Counted from the first letter of the stretch, positions 16,956 through 25,081 are shown. The stretch is DNA of 64,000 nucleotides from an uncultured Clostridia bacterium (GCA_947628755.1 CANRBC010000013.1:1-64000); one strand, 5' to 3'. Numbers and translations: made by a program. Notes: generated from the sequence alone by a model not told the origin.

Positions 16956-17888
16956 CTATTTTATTTCATATAATTCAAAAAGCTCATTTACATTATTGTC
17001 AAATTCCTCCAGGGTCTTTGACTTTTTTATTTTTTTGGAAATTTTTTCGGCATCCTTAAAGGAATATACCATATATGTAAGAAGCTCCTTCATTTTGAAC
17101 ATAAGGGGAACCTTTCCCGGCATTATTTCAGAATAGTCCTCGTATAAGCTGTTATAGAAGCTCCTAAGTCTTTCCTTTGAAAGAAAGCCCTCGCTCTTTA
17201 TGGCAAGAGCCAGAGCAGGGTTTATAAGCATACCTCTGCCAAGCATTATAACCTCCGTATGAGGGAATTTCTCAATAAATTCGTTATAATAATCCATATC
17301 GAAAACATCTCCGTTGTAGCACAGAGGTATTTTGCTGTTTTCAAGGGCATAGCGGTACATTTCCGTATCAGGCTTGTTTTTGTACATATCGCGTCTTGTA
17401 CGAGGGTGAATAATAAGCTCATGTATGGGATATTTATTGTATATTTCCATAAGCCTTAAAAATTCTTCGGCATTTTCGCTGCCTATTCTTGTTTTTACGG
17501 ATATTTTGCAGCTGCTTTTGAAAATATCCTCAAGAAATCTGTCAAGCTCGTCGGGATATGCCAGAAAGCCAGAGCCTCGTCCCTTTGCCGTGACTGTTCC
17601 AGAGGGACAGCCAAGATTTATATTGAATTCCGTATAGCCGTACTGCTCCAGACTTTTGCACATTGTCAAAAAGCCCTCTGCGGAGTTGGTCAGTATCTGA
17701 GGCACAAGATATTGCCCCCTGTTGTTTTCGGGCAGAATATCATTAAGTACCTTTTTGCCGAGCTTTCCCTTGGCGCAGGGTGTTATAAAGGGCGTGAAAT
17801 ATTTGTCTATACCGCCGAAATACTTATTCAGCTCAGCTCTGAATACATATCCTGTAATGCCCTCCATAGGCGCTAAATATATTTTCAT
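16956..17888 (-). CDS. dus: tRNA-dihydrouridine synthase
   Basis: A 310-residue FMN-dependent TIM-barrel enzyme that reduces uridines in tRNA D-loops. The N-terminal MKIYLAPMEGITGYVFR and the middle NLGCPSGTVTAKGRGSGF (catalytic cysteine) are classic Dus motifs; KTRIG and a phosphate-binding GRGMLINP follow. The ATG at 17888 was chosen over an upstream in-frame codon because AAAGGAG lies at correct spacing. The gene ends exactly where tRNA-Pro ends on the other strand. It is probably the general Dus of the organism, although Clostridia may carry more than one. Confidence 0.93.
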   Translation of the reverse strand: MKIYLAPMEGITGYVFRAELNKYFGGIDKYFTPFITPCAKGKLGKKVLNDILPENNRGQYLVPQILTNSAEGFLTMCKSLEQYGYTEFNINLGCPSGTVTAKGRGSGFLAYPDELDRFLEDIFKSSCKISVKTRIGSENAEEFLRLMEIYNKYPIHELIIHPRTRRDMYKNKPDTEMYRYALENSKIPLCYNGDVFDMDYYNEFIEKFPHTEVIMLGRGMLINPALALAIKSEGFLSKERLRSFYNSLYEDYSEIMPGKVPLMFKMKELLTYMVYSFKDAEKISKKIKKSKTLEEFDNNVNELFELYEIK

Positions 17889-17997
17889 GGCAATTCTCCT
17901 TTTATGACATGATAACATATAAAGGCGTATTTGTTCAAGACCGTAATTTTTATGTTACGATTACAAAAAATAAGCATATATATATGAGGTGATGATT

Positions 17998-18510
17998 ATG
18001 AGCGACGGATTTTTCGAGGAGCTTTGCGCCGAATATTATAAAAGAATATATAAGTATGCGCTGTTTTCCATAAAGGACGAGGATATGGCTCACGATATAG
18101 TGCAGGAGGTATTTATTGTGGTATACAAAAGCCTTGACCGACTTAAGGGACATCCCAATGGAGGAGGGTTTATATACCAAACGGCAAAGAATATAATAAA
18201 CGAGCACAAAAGAAAGCTGTATACAAGAATAATGCGTGAAATAAGAGAGGACAGAGAGCTTGCGGGCAGCACCACCATAGAGAGTGAAATAGACAGCCGC
18301 ATAGACGAGTACGAATATATTACCGAAATACTCTCACAGCTGAGCGACGAAAAATATATGCTGTACAAGCTGTATTACATAGACAAAATACCTATGGACA
18401 AAATAGCGAAAAAGCTGGGTATGGAGTATACCGCCTTAAGAATGAGATATGTGCGGCTCAGACGGGAGATAAGGGAATTGGTCAGAAAACTGGCTGACGA
18501 AAAATTTTAG
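17998..18510 (+). CDS. ECF-type RNA polymerase sigma factor
   Basis: A 170-residue sigma-70 family protein lacking regions 1 and 3. Region 2 is at about 8-70 (EYYKRIYKYALF, DEDMAHDIVQEVFIVVYKSL) and a region 4 helix-turn-helix at about 120-165 (KIPMDKIAKKLGMEYTALRMRYVRLRREIR). GAGGTGAT precedes the ATG at 17998. The next gene, 67 bp downstream, encodes a DUF4367 protein with one membrane segment, the common layout for an ECF sigma and its membrane regulator. The target regulon is unknown. Confidence 0.9.
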   Translation: MSDGFFEELCAEYYKRIYKYALFSIKDEDMAHDIVQEVFIVVYKSLDRLKGHPNGGGFIYQTAKNIINEHKRKLYTRIMREIREDRELAGSTTIESEIDSRIDEYEYITEILSQLSDEKYMLYKLYYIDKIPMDKIAKKLGMEYTALRMRYVRLRREIRELVRKLADEKF

Positions 18511-18577
18511 TTACAGAACCATATAAACGACATATATAAATGTAAGCGCTTATAAAATGCTTCCGAGGAGGATAAGT

Positions 18578-19393
18578 ATGAATGATACAGAAATGAGAAG
18601 AGCAATAGATAGGGCAATAGACGAGGGCAATATTGAGGAAACGGAAAGACTTCTGGATATGCTGCCCGATGTTGAGGATATGCCCTCCGACTTTGCTTCT
18701 TCCGTGATTTTACAATGTAAGGAGAATAAGACTATGAAAAAATTCAGAATTTCTAAAATAGGAGTTGCCGCTGCCGTTATTGTAATGAGCTGCGCCGCCG
18801 TAACGGGAGCTGCCCTTGTAAAGCATTATTCCATGGAATACGGCGATAAGTATTTACAGATAGCCTCAAAGGAGGATATTGACCAAAAGGCTCTTGAGGA
18901 AATAGCCCAAAATGCAGACGTAAAGCCTGAGGATATAGAAAAGGGCAATGTGGCAGTAGCCGACACAGTGACCTATTCCTCCGTTGCCGAGGCGGAAAGG
19001 GAAATGGGCATGAAGGTAGTTCTGCCCGAAATAATGCCTGACCTTGAACAGTCTGATGTGGAGGGCTGCATACTCAATGACAACAGAAAGGATATGTATA
19101 TTGTATACGGCAGTTCCGACAGCAAATGCTTCGGCATAACTCTTGGCTATGAAAAGCTGGGAGAAGAGGAAAGCTCTGTGACCATAGGGGATATAGACGA
19201 AGGCACTCTTGACAGCTATACCTCTGCAAAGGGCTATAAGTTCGACACCTTCAGCGAAAGCGGAGAAGGCGGTAAATGCGACATATATACGACACATATA
19301 GGAGATTACGAGTATTCTCTTGTGTTTGAAGGCTTTGATAAAGGGGAAATGAAAAATATAGTTGACAGCGTCGATTTGGAGAGCTACAAATAA
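18578..19393 (+). CDS. DUF4367 membrane protein, putative partner or anti-sigma of the ECF sigma factor
   Basis: A 271-residue protein. A cytoplasmic acidic N-terminus (1-47, rich in Glu/Asp) is followed by one transmembrane segment (about 55-78, VAAAVIVMSCAAVTGAALV) and an extracytoplasmic domain ending in a DUF4367-like region (about 190-271; GDYEYSLVFEGF). The N-terminus contains no recognisable zinc anti-sigma motif. The role is inferred from position after the sigma gene. GAGGAGG precedes the chosen ATG. DUF4367 proteins often occur with ECF sigma factors in Clostridia, but their biochemical role is not established. Confidence 0.75.
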   Translation: MNDTEMRRAIDRAIDEGNIEETERLLDMLPDVEDMPSDFASSVILQCKENKTMKKFRISKIGVAAAVIVMSCAAVTGAALVKHYSMEYGDKYLQIASKEDIDQKALEEIAQNADVKPEDIEKGNVAVADTVTYSSVAEAEREMGMKVVLPEIMPDLEQSDVEGCILNDNRKDMYIVYGSSDSKCFGITLGYEKLGEEESSVTIGDIDEGTLDSYTSAKGYKFDTFSESGEGGKCDIYTTHIGDYEYSLVFEGFDKGEMKNIVDSVDLESYK

Positions 19394-19461
19394 AATAAAG
19401 GTCTGCCGACTGAAAATAATGTAAATGAGCTGGGGATGGATTATTGTTTAGCGTTGTAAAG

Positions 19462-19565
19462 CATTATTTTATTTTAAAACGACCCTTCCACCATTTCTGC
19501 GTAATGCAAGCATTACTTGAAATGGTCCCCCTCCCCTCCGACGCCCTGTCGGGCTAGGGGAGGCT
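19462..19565 (+). repeat. Modular palindromic repeat, copy 1
   Basis: Conserved blocks ACGACCCTTCCACC (19479-19492), GGTCCCCCTCCCCTCCGACG and GGCTAGGGGAGGCT (to 19565) are interrupted by two replaceable hairpins. One is a nested insert (ATTTC, GTAATGC-AA-GCATTAC, GAAAT; 19493-19522), the other a short CCTGTCGG. Copy 3 at 42583-42653, reversed, has the same blocks with different inserts. Homology seems to start in the AT-rich stretch near 19462. Confidence 0.8.
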
Positions 19566-19617
19566 AGAGGTGGGAGGTAGCGTAGACAGCTTTCTTTTCT
19601 CTAACATTCCCTATAAT

Positions 19618-19710
19618 AGGTTTCAGCACTTTTGCTATCGCAAAAGCAAACCTCCGACGCCTGCAATAAAACACGTTGCGTTTTATTGCAAGGCTAGGGG
19701 AGGCTGGGTT
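19618..19710 (+). repeat. Modular palindromic repeat, copy 2 (partial)
   Basis: Contains GGTTT...AAACC with an inner stem CTTTTGC-TATC-GCAAAAG, then CCTCCGACGCC and AGGCTAGGGGAGGCT. Between those two conserved blocks sits an 11-bp-arm palindrome (TGCAATAAAAC / GTTTTATTGCA, 19662-19690) where copy 1 has only CCTGTCGG. Confidence 0.75.
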
Positions 19711-19772
19711 ATTGGCGACGGCTCAGGATCGTCTTTTAAAGTAAATAAGCAACTTTGGTAATCGTATACCTA

Positions 19773-19865
19773 AGGCTCCCCTTACGAGAAGGGGAGCTGT
19801 CAGGCACGTCAAAAATTTCGGATTAAGATATTTTTGAACGTGCCTGACTGAAGGGTCGATATTCA
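19773..19865 (+). repeat. Modular palindromic repeat, related element 4
   Basis: Stem GCTCCCCTT (19775-19783) / AAGGGGAGC (19789-19797) is followed by a long stem 19799-19816 / 19830-19848 (one bulge) and GAAGGGTCGAT, which mirrors the CGACCCTTC block of copies 1 and 3. With the two copies above it fills most of the 535-bp gap 19394-19928. No gene is supported there. It may end transcription of the genes on either side. Confidence 0.7.
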
Positions 19866-19928
19866 TATAAACCAAAATTTAACGCGCCCTTAATACAACA
19901 AGCGTTCCCCTTACCGTTCAAAACCCAT

Positions 19929-22838
19929 TCAAATATTACTGAACGTGCTATACAGATTCAGCAGTCCGAAGCCCCACAGATTATTGGGATATATCTCCTT
20001 GACATCTACGGCTTCTGCGCCTCGTATAAGCATGGATTTGACTGTGGCTGTATTTATGCTGTAATCGTTTCCCCGTATTATGCCCCATTGCAGGAGGAGA
20101 GCCGCCGCTCCTGCGGTAACGGCTGCGCTTATGCTTGTCGCTCCCGTAGAGGGAGCTGCCAGCTCGGGCTTTAGTATATTGTAGCGTGTAGGACCTCTGC
20201 CCGAAGTAGGTACCATTGACCTTGTTCGGTAGTCGTATGCTCCAAGGGTCATTATTTCATAAAGCGTTCCCGGAACGGTGACGGTAGAGGCTGTATCGGG
20301 AGAGAGAAATACCGTGCCCGACACAAGATTGGATACGGGCAGCCAGCAGTCGATACGGGAATAGGCGGAAGTGCCGTAGGCTCTTATTTTCCATACTCCC
20401 GCCACAGGGCGTCTTATGCTGACTATGGTAAGCTGACTTGTGGTCTGATAATAGGGTATTCTGTATTCTACGGTTATCTCCGAGCCTATAAGAGGCAGCG
20501 AATATGTGCCTACAAAATTATTACGCGCTTCTATTCTGTCTATATCCTCGCCTACGGGCGGTATTATACCTACGTCTACTCTGTCCGCTATATTGTTCCA
20601 CATCCACACAACGGCGGCGTCTGTATTTTCGTCGATTCTTATTTCTGCGTCGTAATATCCTGCCTCGCCTATTTCAAAGGAGGTATGCCTTTGGGCAAGG
20701 GCTTCGTTGCCTGCTGCCACGGTAACGCATATACCCGGCTTTATGCCTATGTCCAGAAGATATTTTTCGAGAAAGGTCTGTCCGTCGTGACCGCCTTCGT
20801 TTGTTCCAAGCGCCAGAAGTATGGATATAGGTCGCCTTGCCTGCCTTGCCTTGTCTATGACATAGTCTACGCCAAGCATAACGTCGGAGGATTCATAGGC
20901 TATGGCGTTTGCGTCTACGCCCATTCTTTCTCTGTAATATTGGCTTGCGCCCTTGAGCTTTACAACTACAAGCTCGGCTTCGGGAGCAGCCCTAAGCACT
21001 GTTTTTGCAAGTACCGTGCCGTGCCCCTCCTCGTCGGTTACATCGATATTGCCAGCGGTTATTTCCTCTTGGGTGTATTCCCGACCAAAGCACAGACTTC
21101 CGCTGTCGTCAATATAATCGGCATCCTGCACCCATATAGAATATATTCTGCTGTCGCCGTTTTCGTATTTAAAGGCTTCGTCGTTATAGTCGATGCCCGT
21201 ATCTATTACAGCTATAAGAACTCTGTTTCCCCGCAAATCAAGGGGAGGCTCCTGCACTCTTGTAATATCCGCCTCGTCGGTAAGCTCATCCATTATTCCC
21301 ATAATAAGAGGCGTGTATGTGCGGAAGCCTCTGCCAAGTCCGGTATTTAAAAGGCTTTGCTCGTACCGGCTTTTTTCTATGTACGCTATTATATAATCCC
21401 CGTATTCAAGACGGCAGAATTTACTGCCCATATTTTCAAGTATAAGCTGATTTACCTCGCTGTAGTTCACAACAATGGCTATTAAATCGCTTTCGGGAGT
21501 ATTCACGCGCATTGCGTTTACGGACATAAGGTTGTCGTATACATTTCTAAAGCATAGCCTGCCGTAACCGGAATTGCTGTTGGGATAGGACATACTTCTG
21601 TCTCTGGCGGCATAGCGCCTTAAATATGCCTTAAGCCTTTCACCGTACATATCGGGGTCGTTTCCTTGCACTATTCCCCATTCTGCAAGCAGCGCCGCCG
21701 CTCCGCTTACAAAGGGCGCTGCGGCGCTTGTGCCTGTGAATGTGGTATAGCCTCCCCCAAGCCCCGCCGTTTCTATATTTACTCCGGGCGCTGTAATATC
21801 GGGCTTTACGTACTCCACCTCTCTTGTGTACCCTCGTCCCGAAAAGGGCGCGACAACTCCCGTAACAGAGTTGTACGCCCCTACGGTCAGCGCTCTGTAT
21901 GCGGTGGAGGGTATTGTAAGCGTAGTCTGTATTTCGGGAGAAAGAAATCGCGTATTTTCGTCTACGCCCTCTCCCACAGGCATCCATATATTGTAGCCGC
22001 CGTCGACTGTGCTGACTATTCTTACCTTAATGCGCCATATACCGCTGTTTACATACTGTCTGCCCTTTAAATCTATATATATGCTCTGGTCTACTCTGTT
22101 TGGCTCAGGGTCGTTTATTGTAATTGTTATCTGCGTATCCTGCAATATAAAATCGGATACCTTGTTATTTTCATCTATAACTCCGCCTGTGTTTCCGTTA
22201 GGGGATATTATTTCGTATGTATAGCTGTCCGCAAAGCTCTTCCACAGCTCTATATGTATGGAGGGCAGGCTGTTGCCTATATTGAATTCCACATCGTTAT
22301 TTCCCCGACCTCTGTAATGATGCCCCTTATCCCCCTCGTTTCCGGAGGAAACCACTATTGTGGTTCTGTACTCCTGTGAGATCCTGTCTATATACTGCTC
22401 AAAATAGGACTGTCCGTTATGAGAGCCGGAGTTAGTGCCGTAGGATATATTTATGACAGTAGGCATATTAAGCTCTCTGCCCTTTTCGGCTATGAATTCT
22501 ATGCCCCGCATTATGTCCTCTTGGGAATTACGCCTTATGGCTACGGCTATTATAGAGCTTTCGTATGCAACTCCTCTTTCGCCGCAGGCTATTCCCGCCA
22601 CGGCCGTACCGTGTCCGTTCGTATCCCTTTCGCCTATATCTCCCCCTTCTATTTCCTCCTTTGTATATACTCTGTCCTCTTCCATATCCCATATATAGAG
22701 TATACGTCCTTTGAATTCCCTGTGGGTATACTCTATTCCCGAATCTATTATACCTACTATTACGCCTTTGCCCGTAAGTCCTCCCACGTTTTCGCCGCCA
22801 AGGGTTATACATGAAGCTCTTTTTCCCTGTTCTGCCAT
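19929..22838 (-). CDS. Tandem two-domain S8 subtilase, CspBA-like germination protease
   Basis: A 969-residue protein with two complete subtilisin domains in one chain. Domain 1 (about 18-410) has Asp32 (IIDSGIEY), His76 (NGHGTAV) and Ser371 (GTSAAAP). An inter-domain segment (about 450-535) resembles a Csp-type prodomain. Domain 2 (about 537-969) has Asp546 (VIDTGIDY), His606 (EGHGTVL) and Ser902, but the serine motif reads ATSISAA instead of GTSxAxP. Both keep the SGNE/AGNE oxyanion-hole asparagine. There is no signal peptide and no prodomain before domain 1; GAGGTGAT precedes the ATG. Closest known logic is clostridial Csp proteases, which activate the cortex hydrolase SleC during germination; CspBA fusions exist in C. 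difficile. Function is inferred, and sleC is not in the window. Confidence 0.85.
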   Translation of the reverse strand: MAEQGKRASCITLGGENVGGLTGKGVIVGIIDSGIEYTHREFKGRILYIWDMEEDRVYTKEEIEGGDIGERDTNGHGTAVAGIACGERGVAYESSIIAVAIRRNSQEDIMRGIEFIAEKGRELNMPTVINISYGTNSGSHNGQSYFEQYIDRISQEYRTTIVVSSGNEGDKGHHYRGRGNNDVEFNIGNSLPSIHIELWKSFADSYTYEIISPNGNTGGVIDENNKVSDFILQDTQITITINDPEPNRVDQSIYIDLKGRQYVNSGIWRIKVRIVSTVDGGYNIWMPVGEGVDENTRFLSPEIQTTLTIPSTAYRALTVGAYNSVTGVVAPFSGRGYTREVEYVKPDITAPGVNIETAGLGGGYTTFTGTSAAAPFVSGAAALLAEWGIVQGNDPDMYGERLKAYLRRYAARDRSMSYPNSNSGYGRLCFRNVYDNLMSVNAMRVNTPESDLIAIVVNYSEVNQLILENMGSKFCRLEYGDYIIAYIEKSRYEQSLLNTGLGRGFRTYTPLIMGIMDELTDEADITRVQEPPLDLRGNRVLIAVIDTGIDYNDEAFKYENGDSRIYSIWVQDADYIDDSGSLCFGREYTQEEITAGNIDVTDEEGHGTVLAKTVLRAAPEAELVVVKLKGASQYYRERMGVDANAIAYESSDVMLGVDYVIDKARQARRPISILLALGTNEGGHDGQTFLEKYLLDIGIKPGICVTVAAGNEALAQRHTSFEIGEAGYYDAEIRIDENTDAAVVWMWNNIADRVDVGIIPPVGEDIDRIEARNNFVGTYSLPLIGSEITVEYRIPYYQTTSQLTIVSIRRPVAGVWKIRAYGTSAYSRIDCWLPVSNLVSGTVFLSPDTASTVTVPGTLYEIMTLGAYDYRTRSMVPTSGRGPTRYNILKPELAAPSTGATSISAAVTAGAAALLLQWGIIRGNDYSINTATVKSMLIRGAEAVDVKEIYPNNLWGFGLLNLYSTFSNI

Positions 22839-22884
22839 AAAATCACCTCATATTATTATATTTTTATGTATTTTAAATATGCTA

Positions 22885-22913
22885 TTGACAAATAATCACA
22901 GTCAATGTATACT
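22885..22913 (+). promoter_or_regulatory. Promoter of the fluoride riboswitch-antiporter transcript
   Basis: TTGACA (22885-22890), 17-bp spacer, TATACT (22908-22913). The transcript would begin at about 22920, directly at the aptamer. Confidence 0.85.
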
Positions 22914-22920
22914 GGATTTC

Positions 22921-22982
22921 AGGGAATGAATGTCTCCCTTGTCTTATGACAAAACCGCTTTTAGCTGATGACTTCTGCCTTA
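22921..22982 (+). ncRNA. Fluoride riboswitch (crcB motif)
   Basis: The leader shows the order typical of crcB RNAs: GGGAATG...TCTCCC hairpin (22922-22938), an optional small hairpin (TTGTC/GACAA), AAACCGC, and GCTGATGACTTCTGCC (22964-22979). The pseudoknot partner in the first loop (GAATGTC) matches GACTTC with one extra base. Fluoride riboswitches turn on fluoride exporters and some cation:proton antiporters, which matches the gene below. Confidence 0.85.
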
Positions 22983-23010
22983 AAGGAGAAGTGTCGGCTT
23001 TTTTATTTTA
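22963..23010 (+). terminator. Riboswitch expression platform: terminator overlapping the aptamer 3' half
   Basis: A stem of about 13 bp (22963-22976 with 22987-22999, one bulge) uses the conserved aptamer strand GCTGATGACTTCT. It is followed by TTTTTT and AT-rich sequence. Aptamer and terminator are mutually exclusive, so ligand binding should permit read-through. Confidence 0.8.
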
Positions 23011-23031
23011 TTACGAAAAGGGGAATGAGCT

Positions 23032-24213
23032 ATGCTTACGGATATGGCAGTAATACTGATACTTGGACTTATAGGAGGATATATATTTAAGCTGATGAAG
23101 CTGCCCTCTCTTATAGGTATGATAATAATGGGCATAATTGCAGGACCTTGGGCTCTTGATTTGTTCAAGGGAGGGATACTCGATATTTCGGCTCAGCTCA
23201 GACAGTTCGCTCTTGTAATAATACTTACGAGAGCAGGACTTACCCTTGATATAAAGGATTTAAAAAGGGTAGGGCGACCTGCGGCTTTGCTGTGCTTTGT
23301 GCCTGCGTGCTTTGAAATATGCGGCGCTCTCATAATAGCGCCAAGGCTTTTTGATGTTACATTAATTGAGGCGGGACTTATAGGCGCTGTTATAGCGGCT
23401 GTTTCCCCTGCCGTTGTAGTGCCCCGGATGATAGACCTTATAGAAAATAAATACGGCACGGATAAAAGCATACCTCAGATGATACTGGCGGGAGCCTCCG
23501 TAGACGATGTGTTTGTAATAGTGGTATTTACAGCTCTTGTTTCAGCGGCTTCGGGAGGAGAGGTATCGCCGGAGCTTTTTGTCAGAATACCCATTTCAAT
23601 AGCTTTGGGAATACTGCTCGGAGCAGGGGTAGGCTATGCTATGAAGATATTTTTTGGCAGTATAAGCTCAAATACCACTGTAAAGGCGCTTATTTTCATG
23701 AGCATTTCGTTTTTGCTCATGGCTCTTGAGGATATGCTTAAGGGTATTATACCCCTTTCGGGACTTTTGGCGGTAATGTCTTCGGGCATTGTTCTCAACA
23801 GGACAGTACCAAAGCAGGCAAAGGAGCTTTCCATTGTATACAACAGGCTGTGGATATTCGGAGAAATAGTTCTCTTTGTGCTTGTAGGCGCTGCTGTGGA
23901 TATACGCTATGCACTGAGAGCGGGATTATCCGCAGTAGCCATAGTGCTTTTTGCCCTTGTATTCAGAATGTGCGGAGTATTTGCGGCGGTACTGGGAACA
24001 CAGCTTAATAAAAGGGAAAGACTTTTTACTATGCTTGCCTATACCCCCAAGGCGACTGTACAGGCGGCTATCGGCTCTCTGCCACTTTCTATGGGACTTG
24101 CCTGCGGAAATATGGTGCTTACCGTAGCCGTGCTTTCTATACTGATAACAGCCCCCTTCGGCTCTGTGTGCATAGATAAGACATATAAAAAACTCCTCCG
24201 TAAGGAGGAGTAG
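23032..24213 (+). CDS. Cation:proton antiporter (CPA family) under fluoride riboswitch control
   Basis: A 393-residue membrane protein with about twelve hydrophobic segments, of the NhaP/Kef-like monovalent cation:proton antiporter superfamily. Landmarks are LMKLPSLIGMIIMGIIAGP near the N-terminus, the ASVDDVFVIVVF segment with the paired acidic residues expected in the ion path, and TPKATVQAAIGSLPL near the C-terminus. There is no C-terminal TrkA-N or USP domain. The upstream fluoride riboswitch suggests that it helps the cell under fluoride stress, perhaps by pH or cation homeostasis. Whether it moves fluoride itself is unknown. Its last codons form a hairpin that serves the opposite strand. 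Confidence 0.88.
   Translation: MLTDMAVILILGLIGGYIFKLMKLPSLIGMIIMGIIAGPWALDLFKGGILDISAQLRQFALVIILTRAGLTLDIKDLKRVGRPAALLCFVPACFEICGALIIAPRLFDVTLIEAGLIGAVIAAVSPAVVVPRMIDLIENKYGTDKSIPQMILAGASVDDVFVIVVFTALVSAASGGEVSPELFVRIPISIALGILLGAGVGYAMKIFFGSISSNTTVKALIFMSISFLLMALEDMLKGIIPLSGLLAVMSSGIVLNRTVPKQAKELSIVYNRLWIFGEIVLFVLVGAAVDIRYALRAGLSAVAIVLFALVFRMCGVFAAVLGTQLNKRERLFTMLAYTPKATVQAAIGSLPLSMGLACGNMVLTVAVLSILITAPFGSVCIDKTYKKLLRKEE
24186..24211 (-). terminator. Terminator of the mazG-divIC operon, inside the antiporter 3' end
   Basis: ACTCCTCC (24192-24199) and GGAGGAGT (24204-24211) form a perfect stem with loop GTAA. On the minus strand it is followed by TTTTTTATATG, a good T tract. The stem overlaps the last codons and stop of the plus-strand antiporter gene. 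Confidence 0.8.
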
Positions 24214-24235
24214 GCGTGTCGATAATACGCTTATA

Positions 24236-24598
24236 CTATTGCTGTTCGGTTTTACTGTTTTCCTTAGCCATATTTTCAGCCTCGGTGGCTTTGAGAAGCT
24301 GCTTGCCCTCTGGAGTGTTCTCGTCTATGAAAACTATTTCGTTGGGCTTTACCATATTCAGCTTTTCTCTTGCCGCCTTTTCTATAAACTCGGGAGTATT
24401 CATATTGTCAAACTGCTTTTTAAGGGCAGCGCCCTCGGCATTTGCCTTTGTAAGCTGTATTTCCATATCTATCTGAGAGGAAATAAGACCTTGTCTTATG
24501 CTGTACTGATGAAGAAGCGCAGCGGCAAAAATAAGCGATATTATTATCATAATGATTGCATATATTAAATTGGCTTTTTTCATTTTTGCTTTAGTCAA
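24236..24598 (-). CDS. divIC: Septum formation initiator, DivIC/FtsB-like
   Basis: A 120-residue bitopic division protein. A short basic cytoplasmic end is followed by a transmembrane segment (about 11-30) and an extracytoplasmic coiled coil, then the REKLNMVKPNEIVFI motif typical of DivIC/FtsB. It works with FtsL and DivIB at the septum. The likely start is TTG at 24598, 8 nt after AAAGGGTG; an ATG five codons later (24583) has no good site. Last gene of mazG-hup-rqcP-yabP-yabQ-divIC, the B. subtilis-like order. Confidence 0.9.
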   Translation of the reverse strand: MTKAKMKKANLIYAIIMIIISLIFAAALLHQYSIRQGLISSQIDMEIQLTKANAEGAALKKQFDNMNTPEFIEKAAREKLNMVKPNEIVFIDENTPEGKQLLKATEAENMAKENSKTEQQ

Positions 24599-24655
24599 TT
24601 TTACTGCACCCTTTCATTTTATCATGCCCATAGTAAAACACTCTAGTATATTCTC

Positions 24656-25081
24656 TCATACTTTTGAAGATTTTGCAAGCCTTTTTATACTAAAAATTAT
24701 TTTTTTTGCGGGAAAAAGCAATATTTTAAAGGGAGTAAGCAATATTTCTGTCAATATACCCAGTATTTTTGCAAGTATTGCAAATATAAAAGCAAGGGCT
24801 TTACGCACATACTCCTCCGCCAGCACATGATATACAAGCATACCCAGTCCTATACCCAGTATCGAAAAGGGTCTTATCTCTCCGTAGTTTACACGAAGCA
24901 TACACAAAAAAACAATAAGGGCAAACATGAGCCAGAATACCATATCGCATATATTTTTTACCAAACCGGGTCTTCCGTGTATATTAAAGCGTGTCAACAG
25001 AGTGTATATGAAGCCGCCTGCTGCGCCAAGAACTACGGAAAACAAAAAAAGTCTGCACTGAAATGTCATTGACAGTATCAT
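24656..25081 (-). CDS. yabQ: Spore cortex biosynthesis protein YabQ
   Basis: A 141-residue membrane protein with three to four hydrophobic segments (about 8-28, 45-63, 69-88 and 95-120) and a basic C-terminus. Position directly after yabP and before divIC, and motifs such as FLFSVVLGAAGGFIYTLLTRF, identify it as YabQ, required for cortex formation in the forespore envelope in B. subtilis. Its ATG overlaps the yabP stop (ATGA), indicating translational coupling. Confidence 0.85.
   Translation of the reverse strand: MILSMTFQCRLFLFSVVLGAAGGFIYTLLTRFNIHGRPGLVKNICDMVFWLMFALIVFLCMLRVNYGEIRPFSILGIGLGMLVYHVLAEEYVRKALAFIFAILAKILGILTEILLTPFKILLFPAKKIIFSIKRLAKSSKV

Noticed and set aside
19462-19865. 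Possible CRISPR array because of repeated GC-rich blocks and unique inserts
   Set aside because: Blocks are not at regular spacing, the inserts are palindromes rather than unique spacers, one copy is inverted 23 kb away, and no cas genes are present.
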